Shown one piece after another: positions 34,141 to 46,555 of a stretch of DNA of 64,000 nucleotides. Position numbers and translations under genes: made by a program. Below the pieces are notes generated by a model. The model did no database searches. It was not told where the DNA came from and saw only the letters and a list, made by a program, of their open reading frames with translations. How positions within the stretch are numbered: position 1 is the first letter of the stretch; each line of letters starts with the position of its first letter. This DNA is from Aporrectodea caliginosa. Taxonomy: Eukaryota; Annelida; Clitellata; Crassiclitellata; Lumbricidae. The DNA lies in contig JACEVL010000148.1 in the NCBI GenBank assembly GCA_020284085.1, positions 68,501 through 132,500 on the forward strand, in the 5' to 3' direction.

Positions 34141-34494
34141 TATCTACGTGATCTTCACTCATTGTAAATCCTAACTGAAGTCTCTTTGGCTGATAGGCAA
34201 TACACAATGTATGCCCACATATCACTGAAAGAGCAGATGTTAAAGCACCGAAAACATTGACCGTCGAAAGCTCGACAAAGCTCGACCAACGACTAGACAA
34301 CAGCAATTATATCAAAAACCCTATTAACAATACACAGACACATGCTCAGGCACACACAATGTCATAAACCTTGACGTCCCTTTGGCTTCGAAATTCCCAC
34401 GAGATAACACGCAGGTGTCTTGGCAGAGGAATAGACAAGTGGCCATAGCAACTTGGCTCTATAACAGGCAATAAGAGCCTATCAAGTCTGCATC

Positions 34495-35290
34495 TTAGAA
34501 AATAAAGGTCTATTGTTACGTCATTTCAATTGCGAAACACGTCTATTGACTATTTGTAAATTTTAAATATATTCAGAATAAAGGCCTTTGTTACGTCATT
34601 TCAATTGTGAAACACGTCTATTGACTATTTGTAATTTTAAATATAAAGAATAAAGGCCTTTGTTACGTCATATCAATTACAAAATTATAAAAGTCTAATG
34701 TTGTTAGTTTATATTCAGGGAATAAAGGCCTATTGTTACGTCATTGTGATTGTAAAACACGCCTGTTATTTGTAATTTTAGATTTACAGAATAAAGGCCT
34801 TTGTTACGTCATTTCAATTATGAAAACGTCGATTGTTACTAATTTAAATTTAGAGCGTAAAAGCCTTTGTTACGTCATTTCGATTGTGAAACACGTTTAG
34901 GCTTATTATTTGTAGTTTTTTATTTAAAGATTAAAGCCCTTTTTGCGTCATTTCAACTATGATAGTCTACTGTTGCTAAGTTTATATTTATAGAAATAAA
35001 GGGCGCCTATTGTTACGTCATTGCGATTGTAAAACACGCCTGTTATTTGTAATTTTAGATTCATAGAATAAAACTCTTTGTTACGTCATTTCAATTCTGA
35101 AGCACGTCTAGACTTATTATTCGTAATTTTTTATTTAAAGAATAAAGGCATTTGTTACGTCACTTTAAATTGAAATCTTTTTTCTAAAGTCTAAATTAGA
35201 CAACAACGGCCTTTTTGTTACGTCATTCCAATTGTGAAACACGTCTATTATTAATAATTTTAAATTTAGATAATAGAGAAAAGGCAGAGC
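34495..35290. repeat. ~70-bp degenerate satellite with a TTACGTCA site per unit
   Basis: Each unit contains AATAAAGGCC(T/TA)TTGT, TTACGTCATTTCAATTG, AACACGTCTA and TTTGTAATTTTAAAT. TTACGTCA starts at 34516, 34591, 34663, 34736, 34804, 34870, 35013, 35081, 35155 and 35218, plus TTGCGTCA at 34943. Spacings are 63-75 bases. TTACGTCA (TGACGTAA) is a CRE/ATF-type bZIP site, and it is the best preserved part of the unit. Location: 3.4 kb after the BK beta stop and 7 kb before the HCN start. Confidence 0.93.
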
Positions 35291-35330
35291 TAGCAAGCAG
35301 TCAAGAAAGGTAAGTATGTATGTATGAGGA

Positions 35331-35530
35331 CTTGTTATAGATTTCTACTCAGAGGCACTCCCGACTACAGCGCGGACACTGAATCGGAGTTTCACACCGA
35401 AGCGCATGAGCAATAATTGCGAGTGAAGGACTTGCCCTGGGTCCATACGCGGCGGCTTGAGGTGGATTCGAACCCGCAACCCTCCGGCTGCAAGGCATAG
35501 AGCATACCCCTACACCACCGCCCCCCACCA
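35331..35530 (-). repeat. tRNA-derived SINE with LINE-type tail
   Basis: Minus strand: box A-like GGTGTAGGGGTATGCTCTA (near 35495-35515), box B GGTTCGAATCC (35463-35473), a central CCCAGGGCAAGTCCTTCACT matching the SINEs at 0.27 and 58.7 kb, then the tail AGTCGGGAGTGCCTCTGAGT, nearly the same as the 3' end of the LINE at 16.7 kb. A short (CATA)n run follows. Confidence 0.8.
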
Positions 35531-38500
35531 AGTAAGTAATACCATAATTATAACTCCACACTCATGCAGCGCATCGTCAAGAAGAACTCACCAGAAAGTG
35601 CTCAATATCATACCAGAAAACCATGATGTAAGAAGAAGATGCTCTTGAACCGCTGACGGAATCGAAGTGAAAGAGGTTTAGAAGATCGTGACGCTAGTAA
35701 AAGACAGAAAAACGCCGAGATTTCATTCTTATCAAGTCGACCTGAGTTTATAAGATGGAAAGTCAAAATAGCTATGATGCAAAATTTCACCTGCATGTGG
35801 CATATCGAATGTTCGAGTTGCTGATGTTTTCAGTTACCGAGCGCTGCTTGATTTGCTTCTGAATGTAGGAGACCTCAGAATGTAACGACGAGCAATGGGA
35901 GACAACTGCTTCTCAAAATTATCGTTTCATTTTCTTAGAGACCTAATCACTGGCCCGATTAAAACTAAGTAGTTGTATATAAACTACTTTAGGCGACACA
36001 TGCAGTTAGTAAATATAGGATTACATATATAGGAGGCTGATACAATTCTTTCTTAGGCCGCCGACCATAATATTGTAGGATATGGGAGCAATCTGCTATC
36101 GTATGTATTTTACAGACTGGCGTATGTCGCTGAGTGACATTGTGCCATAATCATCCTGGTCGGATACTGAAAGTTTGTGCTGGAAAAACGCTGCGAGTTT
36201 TCATCTCTGCCATCTCTTCGCCGCGTTTCTGGACAATGCATTCCATTGCAAATCGATGAATGGCAACAACTACACAACAAACTAAAATAAAGATATTCAC
36301 GGATAATTTCGAACATATTTATTTGTAGTTACAGCTTCTGCTAAAGTTATATCGCTGATCGTTTTTATGTGAAATTTAACCATTCAAATAATGCTAACGT
36401 GTCTTCTGCATTGATCTGTGTTGAATGAGACTCACCAGTAATTATAGTGTATCTACCGAAGATACAGAATGATTCTTGCGTCTCCGATTTGTTGCCATAA
36501 ATTCAATGTATAGCAACTGTTGTAACGGCATAATACAAGGTATCGTGCTAAATGAATGAATTGTATATTATTATCAAGCACCAAAATGATTCTTTGACTT
36601 CCGTACCCTAATTCTGAAGAGGCATGAGTGATTACACTTAATAAATGCACTTAATTAATTCAACTAAATACAATTATTAACAGTTGAGTCTTTCCAGATA
36701 CCATCTTCTGACATTTCATTCGAACCTGATTTACTAATTGTATTATTATTGTAATCTTTATTTAAATTCTGTATTTTATTAGATATGTAACGAATATCTT
36801 AGCATTTTTCTTCTTAGCATTATCTATGTATGCTTTCATGTTGTTTAGAGTTTAGACTAATAACTTCACAAATCTATAAACATTAGCACTGCATGACATA
36901 GCGCAGGTGAAAACTTCTAAAGCGCGACTTCAAGAGAAAACTCATCACAGCGCTCCCGACCAAGCAGGGAGGACCCACGATCAAACAGAACAGGCGTCAA
37001 ACACATTCGCAACAACGAAGCTGACCAACTGATTATCTCACTCATTTAATGCAATCAATCGATTATTATTATTAGGCGTATATCTTTGGTAAAAGAGTTC
37101 ATGCAAATGTCACAAATTCTCTTCAATTTTTGCAATAAAGTCAATATCATTCGGTTGCTTCGCCTGGATATAGTGTCGAACGAAACGGTTTCGCTGATAT
37201 CATAATTATGTAAATAAAAAATTTATTATCGACAACCTAGTTAAAGCGAAGTGCTTAAAAGTGCAAATCTCTTGCAGTTCACTTGAAAAGAATTTAAACG
37301 CTCTTGGCTAGCATTGTAGGCCTACTCGGCCATAAAGCCTGCCAAACATTCCAGCTTTTGCTATGAAAACTCATCATTTTCTCAGTATGTGTGCGGACAT
37401 TCTGTGCACGCAATACGTAGGCTGTACCTAGCAGCTGTTCTTTTTGTTTATGACGCCCATATTGTCTCTTTTCAAAACAGGCGGGGTGAATTCAAAGCTG
37501 ATAAAACTTCGGAATGCCTGGCGTGTCAGGAGACCGTATAAATTGCCTGGAATCATATCGCATCGACCATCGTCAGCCAATATACCGTGCGTGCTCTGAA
37601 CCTCTAAAGCACTGATCCACTGCTGAGCGCAGAGAGACGGCACTATGCACACGGAACTCATACAGCTGATGCGCATAGATAGACCTGCTTGATATATGCC
37701 ATATGCACATTATAGGTTTTATATTCTTTCGTAGACTGGCCTTAACCTATACCCATACGCACAATGAGTGTATATAAATGTATATCCTACGTACGGGAAG
37801 TGCTGCTTTGGTATTCGTAAGTTAAGCTGAAATTGAACCGCATGTTATAGTTTGACTCTACTCGAAGGGCCCTTCCGCCAGTGGATTCACTGCAGTAGGT
37901 ATCCCTAATGGTGGTATAATTGTTCCAAAATGTAAACATACAGAGTTCGACCCAACAATATGAAGAATATCGAACAACTTTTCATTTTCATATACTATGC
38001 AAGCCAACATCTCCACTGGTAGGAACTCTTCCTTGTGAAAGTGAATGCTAGAGCTAAGCCGAATACGAGTTTCTTGCGATTGTCTTCGGTTTTGTATTGT
38101 TTCTGGACGTTTGCGTTTGCGTAGGCCTACGTCAGGGAATAAACTGAAGAGCAACAAATATGCCCTTACACTGCTAAAAGAATTGATCAGTTCCACAGAT
38201 CGCTGCTGGTGATTTCTTCACGATTGCCGACTGCTGGACCTGGTACATCTTCAAATCTTTCAATAACCCGGGTTATATATTTAGACAATGCAGGTTATGT
38301 TGTAAATACCCGTGTTCCAGATTGAGATGGGCAAGATTTTGTGAGCGAGTATATAATCGTATATTAATGCAGCAGTCATTCCAACCTAATGGACCATAGG
38401 CCCTATAGGCTAGTTCGGTTCATTGTGTAAGTTTGTGCAGAGTATTTGAAGATGTTAGGATTGAAACCGATGTATTTGCAACTTTGGCAGGCCCGTGTGA

Positions 38501-40689
38501 ACAGTATTACTGTAGTCATAGTACGTCATAATAAAAGAATGAGCGAGGGTAACATGATAGATCTTCCTAAATTATCATAATCAAGCAGAGTTGGATTGGA
38601 GATGGTGAAGACCCGCAAAGACTGTAGACATGATTAATGAATCACATTGACAGTAGAATCCGATAGTAGGCTATAGTCAGAGGCCACGAAAATAAACTGA
38701 TTTCTTACATAATATTTGAAATATATTTCATATAAAAGATTATGCCTGGAAATAATCCAGGAAGGACACGATGAAGTCAAATACTAGGTCGAAATTGTAC
38801 GCATACTGTTTGATTAACAATCGCCCTCTCAACTGGACAGAAAAAGAAGAAACCACGAAAATTGACTTGTGCCTACGATCGCGTATACCTTGTTTTCAAC
38901 CATCGAGTTCCAGAAGTTTTCCAATGACTCTGAACGTTAGGTCCTTAATTTAGTTGAATGAAAACGCTTATTTGAAGGCCTCGTTAAACATGGACACATA
39001 AAGATCAGTTGCTACCAAAAACTTTAATCTTAATGCAGTTTTGTTGTCCTCATATTATAGGCTTCCAAATGTGATGAGCAACAGCAAAAATATGTGCAGC
39101 ATTGAGAAATGTTTACATTTTGACGGCTTTCGCAACGCTGAGCATTCAATAAACATAAAAATTTAAACATTAAATTTCGTTCTCATTTCAAGCCATTGAA
39201 AAAACCGCGCCTATTACCAACGCTGAAAATTATATCATTGTTCTAAGAACGAGATGTCGAGTGAAGAAACGCCGTTCTAAAAGAAACAAAGTCGCAATAA
39301 TGAAATTTATAAAAAAAACTCATCTCTTTAGAGCGCGTTATCGCAGTTTCTCCAGTTGCCCAAGGAATGACCAAATCGGTCTCGCGGTTTTTGTGCCCGC
39401 AAGGTATACAGCTGCGGGCTGAGTCCCCAGCCGTGCATAGAAGTCTTTTAAATTAGGAATGCGTTACTTTAACACTGCTCCCAAAGCGTCTTTCCTGAGC
39501 TAAGTTGATTGCAAATCGGTCTGATGCGAAGAAATGCCTTCGGGCAGTAGAAACACAACGAGCGCACGCTGCCGTTGAGAGGCGTCGTGGGAACAGAAGC
39601 GTCAGGACCGGACTTAGACCCATGGAAGGCATACGGAAGAGCATTATGTTGTTCTGCTTAACATGCATCTGCCGTCTGCAGTTACTGCATCGTTTGTCCT
39701 TCCGTTGGACTGCTATTGGAGCATACACAGTCGATTTAACTGCAGCTGCAACAGGCAAATGATGGAGCCAAACCGTTGCAGCTTCTGCGGCAGATTGCAG
39801 TGAATGCGAGTCATTCTTTAAACGGCGGTCTGCAGACATGCGCTACTGCGGGCGATTTACTCCTATAGATCTAACCGTCGTGCCTGTTTGAAATTATTGT
39901 GTAGGGCTTACGTATGCCCATTGCAAGTATTGATGAAGCATTCTTGGAACAACGTGCCAACCGATTGTCTGGCAATTAGGAGAAAGATTTAATTGAATAC
40001 AGTATGGCGTTACGCGAGAGTTACACAAAAACTGTGTGCAATCAATTTGTTTGTTATTATGGCTGTGAAAATTTTGAATGTAAGCAACTCAACGTTTGCC
40101 GCTGTAATAGAAATTTAGAGCTGTAGGTCTATTGTGGCGCCCTAAATTTCATGTAATTAAGAGTATTTCTCGCAGTGGATTTAAGAAAGTATACGAGCCT
40201 CTGAGTCACAGAACACACTCAAAATACGACAAGGTAGGCATATACATGTATGCTAATTTATTTTATGGCATAGTTTAAAGGAGGTTCTAAGAGGCACCTA
40301 CCAAAGGTTCCGTTAAAATTCAAATGATTAGGCCTATACAATAACCTGTATTTTAGCCGTTTGTATCTTAACTTATTAGAAGCCATAAAAATATCGTTAT
40401 ATGTTATATGTTATATGTTAAATAACAGCAGGCATATATGCATATTAAATAAATTATTAGAAGATATATTCTAATATCATTTAGTGACTTATATAGCGTA
40501 TAATTGTCCAAGACATAACTCGATGGTTCCTTAGAATGGATTCGCAATAAAAAAAGTCATAATTCATTGGAGAGGCTAGGTTGAAATCTAACAGATCCGA
40601 GCAACCAGAAGTTAGGCTACTGTGGGTTTTAGTCTAAGTTTAAACCTGAGTGACATTAGCATACATTAAATGGTTCATGCCTTTGTCTC
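35531..40689. other. 5.2 kb intergenic, few features
   Basis: No supported gene. A possible degenerate LINE tail (minus) lies at 36905-36970 (GGTCGGGAGCGC), a 16-bp palindrome around CCCGGG at 38265-38281, and three ATATGTT repeats at 40398-40422. Open frames at 37428-37676, 37858-38196 and 39453-39839 have no recognisable motifs. Confidence 0.5.
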
Positions 40690-41515
40690 CTCACGCATAG
40701 ATTATTGTAACTCTGTACTAATTGGGCTTCCTAGGGTTCGCCTGTCTTATTGCACGTCTTCCTCGGTACTCTCACATCTCCACATACATGACTAATGATC
40801 TTCACTGGCTCCCTCTCTCGGCTAGAATCAAGTACAAGCAGTGGCGTAACGAGGGGGCAGGGGCGGCCGCCCCCGGCGCGCAGGACATGGACGCAAAATT
40901 AGGTCTGAAAATGTGTTTTTGTGAAAGAAATCAGGTAAAATTGAAAAATAGTTTACAAAAGTAACTTTTGTACGTGAGTCTTGGGGGCGCGGGCGAGGGG
41001 GCGCAAAATGAGATTTGACAAGTTTCTTGAAAAACAGATGGAAAATAAAAAAGTCATCAGAAATTTTGGCGGAACTGAGAAAGAAAATTTGTAGGAAATT
41101 CTTATTAGGCGCCACAAACCCCTAGTTACGCCACTGAGTACAAGATCCTGCTCCTAGTTACTAAGTCCCAGCAGGGCTTGCTCCTAGGTACCTCTGTGAC
41201 TTAATGTGTAAGCCACTATCTGCACGTTCTTCTCGCCCTCTTCGTTCTGCTGACCGGCGATCTTTTCGTACCTCGGTCGCGAACCTCATTAACCCAGCAT
41301 CGGGCTTTCGCTGTAGTGGGTCCATCAATATGGAATGGCCTTCCCCTGCAATTCGTAGCAGGATTCTGGAGGGGATCTCTCTGGCATCTCTTCGCTGCTT
41401 AAAGACCTTTCTCTTTTCTCAGGCCTGTCACGCTGAGAGCGCTTCTGAATAGCTCTGCTGTGAGAAGCGCTTTACAAATGTTCAGATTAGATTAGATTAT
41501 TAGATTAGATTAAAT
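40690..41515 (+). pseudogene. LINE ORF2 C-terminal fragment and 3' end, interrupted by a hAT element
   Basis: Pieces read FVSSRIDYCNSVLIGLPRVR, DLHWLPLSARIKYK, then after the hAT insert YKILLLVTKSQQGL, and later FAVVGPSIWNGLP. The 3' end has a perfect 9-bp stem AGCGCTTCT/AGAAGCGCT (41438-41446, 41463-41471), TTTACAAATGTTCAG and a (GATTA)n tail to about 41513. Frames are broken even outside the insert. Confidence 0.85.
40839..41136. mobile_element. hAT non-autonomous element, CAGTGGCGTAAC ends, nested in LINE
   Basis: 298 bp. The inverted ends are CAGTGGCGTAACGAGGGG and, from the right, CAGTGGCGTAACTAGGGG (17 of 18). The exact 8-bp target duplication is AGTACAAG at 40831-40838 and 41137-41144. 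No transposase. Confidence 0.95.
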
Positions 41516-42405
41516 AACGTACCAGAGGGCATATATGCCTACGCCTTTGTGTGACTACATGACACGGGGATTTTTGTTGTTGAAATCTTGACTTGTATCG
41601 TAAAGAAATTTCTCCAAGAGTTACGTACTTCTAGGTCTCCAGGTATTTTCCAATCTGCGAGTCTGCGTCTAATGATATTTACACGAAGCAATATTGAAAA
41701 TCCTTCGGTGCACTAACTCAGCTCAAAGTATAATCGAAGAAGCAGCTGGGTTTTGCTCTTATTTATTGGTTCATAGTCTTCATTCCATAGAGCAGAATGG
41801 CATCCACTATGCCTTAACTGGGTGAAAAAGTAGCCCAAGGTTTACTAAGCTTACAGTACCTACTGTACAGTGAGTTTAATAGTTTGGATAATTTAATTTC
41901 AGTGTCATGCATAATTAATTAAAAACAACCCAGTTAGTTTAATTTCACACGGCATGGCTAATCTTTCTCCTTTCAAGGTAAAGTTTTTTTAATGATAATG
42001 TTAAGAGACTGCTTATAAAGCTGCTGGTAAACTGTGCCTGAATTCTCCATCCTCGACTGATGGATGATCACTGGTCGATGGAGCACCTAGTAATTAATCA
42101 TTAATAATAATTGTTAATTTATTTGCAGAACTAACGCGTCGAAACGCTAAAGAGGTCGAGTCATAAAAACCTGCCACGTCTTTCCTGGTCTCTCGCAAAT
42201 CATAAGTACGATAAATAATCAAAGAAAAATTTATTATTACTAAAATAGCAATTCTAAAATGACATCGGTTACACGCTTTGTAGTTTACTTACTTCCGATA
42301 ATAATAAAGACATAAGACAGTATAGCAATAAATAAGCTAGCTATGCTTGGAGAATATTTGCATATATTTGCATCTGAAGTCAATTGAAAACGGTCGATAC
42401 TGCTC
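41516..42405. other. upstream region of the HCN gene
   Basis: AT-rich with no recognised repeat. An in-frame TGA at 42385-42387 lies just upstream of the HCN ATG. No TATA box or CpG-rich block is evident, so upstream non-coding exons may exist. Confidence 0.45.
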
Positions 42406-43673
42406 ATGGAAAATACGTCGATGATGTCCGTCAATCCAGGTCACCCTGTCTGTATGGCTGCTGACGGGGACAGCAGTAACCCTGAGAGACAGCCCCTGTT
42501 CACCGGAGGAGGAGGACTTCTAGTTGGTTCGCATGGCTTCCAACTGCAACCACCTGCTCGACCTACCGAATTATTACCCCATTTCAAATCGCCCAAAATG
42601 CCTTTGCGTCGGACACAGGTTGTGTTTGAGATAAACGATGATAGTCCGGTCAGTCTGAATATACTTGACATAGAAAACGAAGCGCTTTCTGAAGGTCTCG
42701 ATAACTCGTTCGTGAACAGAGAGATGATTGCGCCTGGAGGTCGGAATCCATCGCTCACGGATAGAGCAGATGGAAGCGGATCTGTGAGTGGAGGAAAAGG
42801 AACCCAGCTGCAGAATCCATCGCATCCAGCTGCCGTTTCGCATCCTTTCACTCGTGACGACGATGCCACTCCCTTTGGTTCCAATCTCCATCATCCGCTG
42901 AGCTCCGTTCTCATTGATGTCGGTGGAGATCTGTCGTTGCTGTCTCCAACGAGCGAAACCGGAATACGGATTGAATTCATGAACGGTCACAAAAGAACCG
43001 GAAACGCCCCAACATCAACAGAAAGCCCCGATCACGTGCTTCCGTTTCAGCTGAACGCATCAACTGCAGATAGGACCGGACCTGTTTCCATTAACGGAAA
43101 TGCCGAAACGTGTCACGTGGCCGAAGCAGGTGCTCCAGCTGCAACTGTCAACAAAGCCCGCAAAGGACAACTTCTGCGACGGCTGCGAAGCTTCCCTTCA
43201 TCAGCAAAGACGACCAAGAAGAAACCAGAAACGCGGGTCGGTCGCGAACAGCCTCATCAGGTTTCGAACCCATCGCTGACGACACCCTACGACGCAAAAG
43301 ACTCCTTCGTGTATGGATTCCAGGGACCGGTCATCACAGTGACGTCACATTCGGAGGATGACCTACCAAAGGATCTCGGCTACTTCCCGGAATTCTCTGC
43401 CTTCCACTTCAAGGAATCTATCACGAAGCACGACAATCGGAAGGAGTACCAGAGAACGATGTCACAGGTCAGCGAACATGGTAAGACAACAACGGTCGGA
43501 GGAGGAGGAAATTCGACGAGTTCCTACCTTCGAGATCAGATCATTTCGTTCTTTCAGCCGTCCGATAACAAACTGGCGATGAAGCTGTTTGGAAACAAGA
43601 ACGCTCTGATGAAGGAAAAGATGAGACAAAAGGCAGCAGGGAACTGGGTGATACACCCGTGCAGCAACTTCAG
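42406..43673 (+). CDS. HCN channel (hyperpolarization-activated cyclic-nucleotide-gated), exon 1
   Basis: Family role: tetrameric plasma-membrane cation channels opened by hyperpolarization and modulated by cAMP, carrying the pacemaker current Ih. This exon encodes residues 1-422 plus two bases. The first ~370 residues are low-complexity, rich in Gly, Ser, Pro and Asn and probably disordered. The HCN domain follows at about 372-423, with FFQPSDNKLAMKLFGNKNAL and GNWVIHPCSNFR; the LFG...K...IHP.S.FR pattern is specific to HCN channels. ATG 42406 is the first Met after an in-frame TGA and has G at +4. Donor AG|GTAAAT at 43674, phase 2; exon 2 supplies G for Arg423. The N-terminus is long for the family. 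Later exons (S3-S6, pore, C-linker, CNBD) lie outside the window. Confidence 0.93.
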
Positions 43674-43769
43674 GTAAATGCCTTCATTTCATACAACGAC
43701 AAGTATTAAAATTAACGATCAGACCAGGTTAGATAGGGTTTGATTGGACGGAGATGGAACAGCGTAGGT

Positions 43770-44105
43770 TAATCTACACTCGACTATACTAGCCCATATT
43801 AGACTACGCTAGACTAGAATATTCTAGACTAAACCAGACTACATTAGACTAGACTTGATTAGACTACACTAAACTACACTAGACTACAGTATAGACTAGA
43901 CTAGAATAGACTATGCTAGACTGCAATAAACTAAACTACAGACTACAGAAGACTAGAGCAGATTAGACTAGACTGCATTAGATCAAACTACACTATAGAC
44001 TAGAATAGACTAGACTGAACCACACTAAACCAAGAAGGATAGACTAGAATAGGCTATAGATTGGACCACACTAAACCACACTGCCCTATAATAGACTAGA
44101 CTAGA
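43770..44105. repeat. degenerate ACTAGACTACA-type short tandem repeat
   Basis: About 30 loosely repeated 10-11-base motifs built on TAGACTA/CTAGACT, running from about 70 bases after the first motif appears to the left arm of the hairpin at 44062. Confidence 0.8.
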
Positions 44106-44153
44106 CCCTTCTAGTCTAGTCTGGTATAGGGCAGTGTGGTTTAATGTGGTCCA
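44062..44153. repeat. inverted repeat with 43-bp arms and 6-base loop
   Basis: 44062-44104 pairs with 44111-44153 with three mismatches; the loop is ACCCTT. The arms start TGGACCACACTAAACCACAC and end in CTAGTCTAG-type sequence continuous with the neighbouring array. Confidence 0.93.
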
Positions 44154-44283
44154 TACAAAACTAGACTACGTTACACTACGCTATATTACATTCATTTTAA
44201 ATGATTTCGTAATTGAACAAGGCAGGCCTACCGATGGTCACGCGCATCGTTCCAAAATAAGGAAAGCTTCTCAATACCTAAAT

Positions 44284-45085
44284 ACTTCTGAATCAGAAAT
44301 CCATTTTCATCTGGTAGAAATCAGCTGAAATTATAATCTGTTCGGTAATAAAGATGGAACTTCATTATCTTCAGCGCACCTGCGGTCGAATGAATATTGC
44401 ACCTAAGCTAAAGATATCTAACAATTAATGCTATAGATAATTGCGAGGCAAAAATCGAACTCCAAACTAGCTGTGACATGGCCAGCCGAGGCTATAAGGG
44501 TCAGGGAGATCCCCTGCTTCAGGGGATGTTTCAGCAGTTGTGTGTAGCACTGTAGCCTACCTGGTAGATCAGAGCGTTGCCAGTTTCGGGGAAGAACGAT
44601 GTTTTCAGCCAGATGTACGGCTGTTGAGTGGCATTTAATTTTACACACGAGCGCCTAACATAAACACATTAGCACGGAAACTCGGCCAACATATAAACAG
44701 ATTCACGAGGAACGAGTCAACGTCGTATACGACGTTCTCTCTACGACCAATTTATATTTCCCGTTCCGCACACAGGCCGACATATGTGCAGCGTCTTTCT
44801 CGTATTATACAAATCCTCCTCTGCTCATCTGCAGATGGCTATGACTCGAAATCTCAGCCATTTCGTGCAATTGTTCTCTTACTTCTGTTTGCTGAGCAGA
44901 AGCTTTGCTCCCAAGCATTGTGTACACAGTTTATAACAGTCCGACCATCCAAACGTTCGACCGACCGTACGACGGACCGAACTGTGGACTGGAGTGGAAA
45001 AGACATTCCTTATAGGTTTCTGACCTTGGTCCAGGTTGGTGAGGAGTTGAACCGACGATTGTCTGCTTTGAAACGACGCGGCCGC
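44284..45085. repeat. ~800-bp tandem duplication, copy 1
   Basis: From ACTTCTGAATCAG to GCGGCCGC. Nearly identical to 45121-45913. It has small indels (for example an extra TGTAGCACTG near 44545) and a few substitutions. Open frames inside both copies (MQRLSRIIQ... plus; MCKIKCHST... minus) are duplicated by it and have no recognised domains. Confidence 0.95.
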
Positions 45086-45120
45086 TTAGATAGGAATGCG
45101 CATTAATACCTGGGGGGAAG

Positions 45121-45913
45121 ACTTCTGAATCAGGAATCCGTTTTCATCTGGTAGAAATCAGCTGAAATTATAATCTGTTCGGTAATAAAGATGGAATTTA
45201 TTATCTTCAGCGCACCTGCGGTCGAATGAATATTGCACCTAAGCTAAAGATATCTAACAATTAATGCTACAGATAATTGCGAGGCAAAAATCGAACTCCA
45301 AACTGGCTATGACATGGCCAGCTAAGGCTATAAGGGTCAGGGAGATCCCCTGCTTCAGGGGATGTTTCAGCAGTTGTGCGTAGCCTACCTGGTAGATCAG
45401 AGCGTTGCCAGTTTCGGGGAAGAACGATGTTTTCAGCCAGATGTACGGCTGTTGAGTGGCATTTAATTTTACACACGAGCGCCTAACATAAACACATTAG
45501 CACGGAAACTCGGCCAACATATAAACAGATTCACGAGGAACGAGTCAACGTCGTATACGACGTTCTCTCTACGACCAATTTATATTTCCCGTTCCGCACA
45601 CAGGCCGACATATGTGCAGCGTCTTTCTCGTATTATACAAATCCTCCTCTGCTCATCTGCAGATGGCTATGACTCGAAATCTCAGCCATTTCGTGCAATT
45701 GTTCTCTTACTTCTGTTTGCTGAGCAGAAGCTTTGCTCCCAAGCATTGTGTACACAGTTTATAACAGTCCGACCATCCAAACGTTCGACCGACCGTACGA
45801 CGGACCGAACTGTGGACTGGAGTGGAAAAGACATTCCTTATAGGTTTCTGACCTTGGTCCAGGTTGGTGAGGAGTTGAACCGACGATTGTCTGCTTTGAA
45901 ACGACGCGGCCGC
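45121..45913. repeat. ~800-bp tandem duplication, copy 2
   Basis: Second copy, separated from the first by 35 bases. Both end exactly at GCGGCCGC (a NotI site), after which the sequences diverge. Confidence 0.95.
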
Positions 45914-46555
45914 CACTTAGACTGCGTGGCGACTCTGCCGCCATATATCTGTCTCTCGTTCTATTTCTTTCTCCTTAGCTTATTATTTAAGCGAATAATG
46001 AGACGAACTGAAGTATGTATGTATTATGCAAGTATGTATATATGTTCATATGTAACCTATATTTATATGCATAATATTTATGTATAAGCTTATCTATATT
46101 TACGATTCTGTTTACTAGTTAAGGTTTTCGTCTTTATTTTACATTACGCTTCTGTTTATGCTTTATAGTCCAGTTTGACTTATAAAGGTCAATCATTTCT
46201 CATTCTGCATTTGTCTCATGATACAAGGACGACCCTAATAAGCGGGACCTTGGTTCCTTCTGGGTCTTCCTGGTGTTTCCCAACGTTACTGCTTACAGTG
46301 GTAATTGTCATCTGTTGGTCATACTGGGAACAATAAACGAATGGTTATGTTTATATGTATGTATTTATGTTTATATGTATATTTATATGCATATGTATAT
46401 GAACATTACTATATATGTATGTGTATATGAACGTTAACTTAGTATTTTGCGTGGAAGAGTTGGCGTGAGAAGCAGTAATAGTGACAGGCAGACTAGACAT
46501 TGTTTGGCTGTGGATATGAATAAAATTAGCAAACAGAAGAGTCTAGCACAAGTGT
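45914..46555. other. intron sequence with TATGTATA-rich runs
   Basis: Imperfect TATG/TATA repeats at 46010-46085 and 46345-46430. No gene. Confidence 0.6.

Noticed and set aside
42441..42990. Minus-strand frames of 138-147 codons opposite HCN exon 1
   Set aside because: Antisense shadows of the HCN coding exon.
44786..46087. Duplicated 106- and 157-codon frames (MQRLSRIIQ...)
   Set aside because: Present twice only because of the tandem duplication; no domain, splice support or homology recognised.
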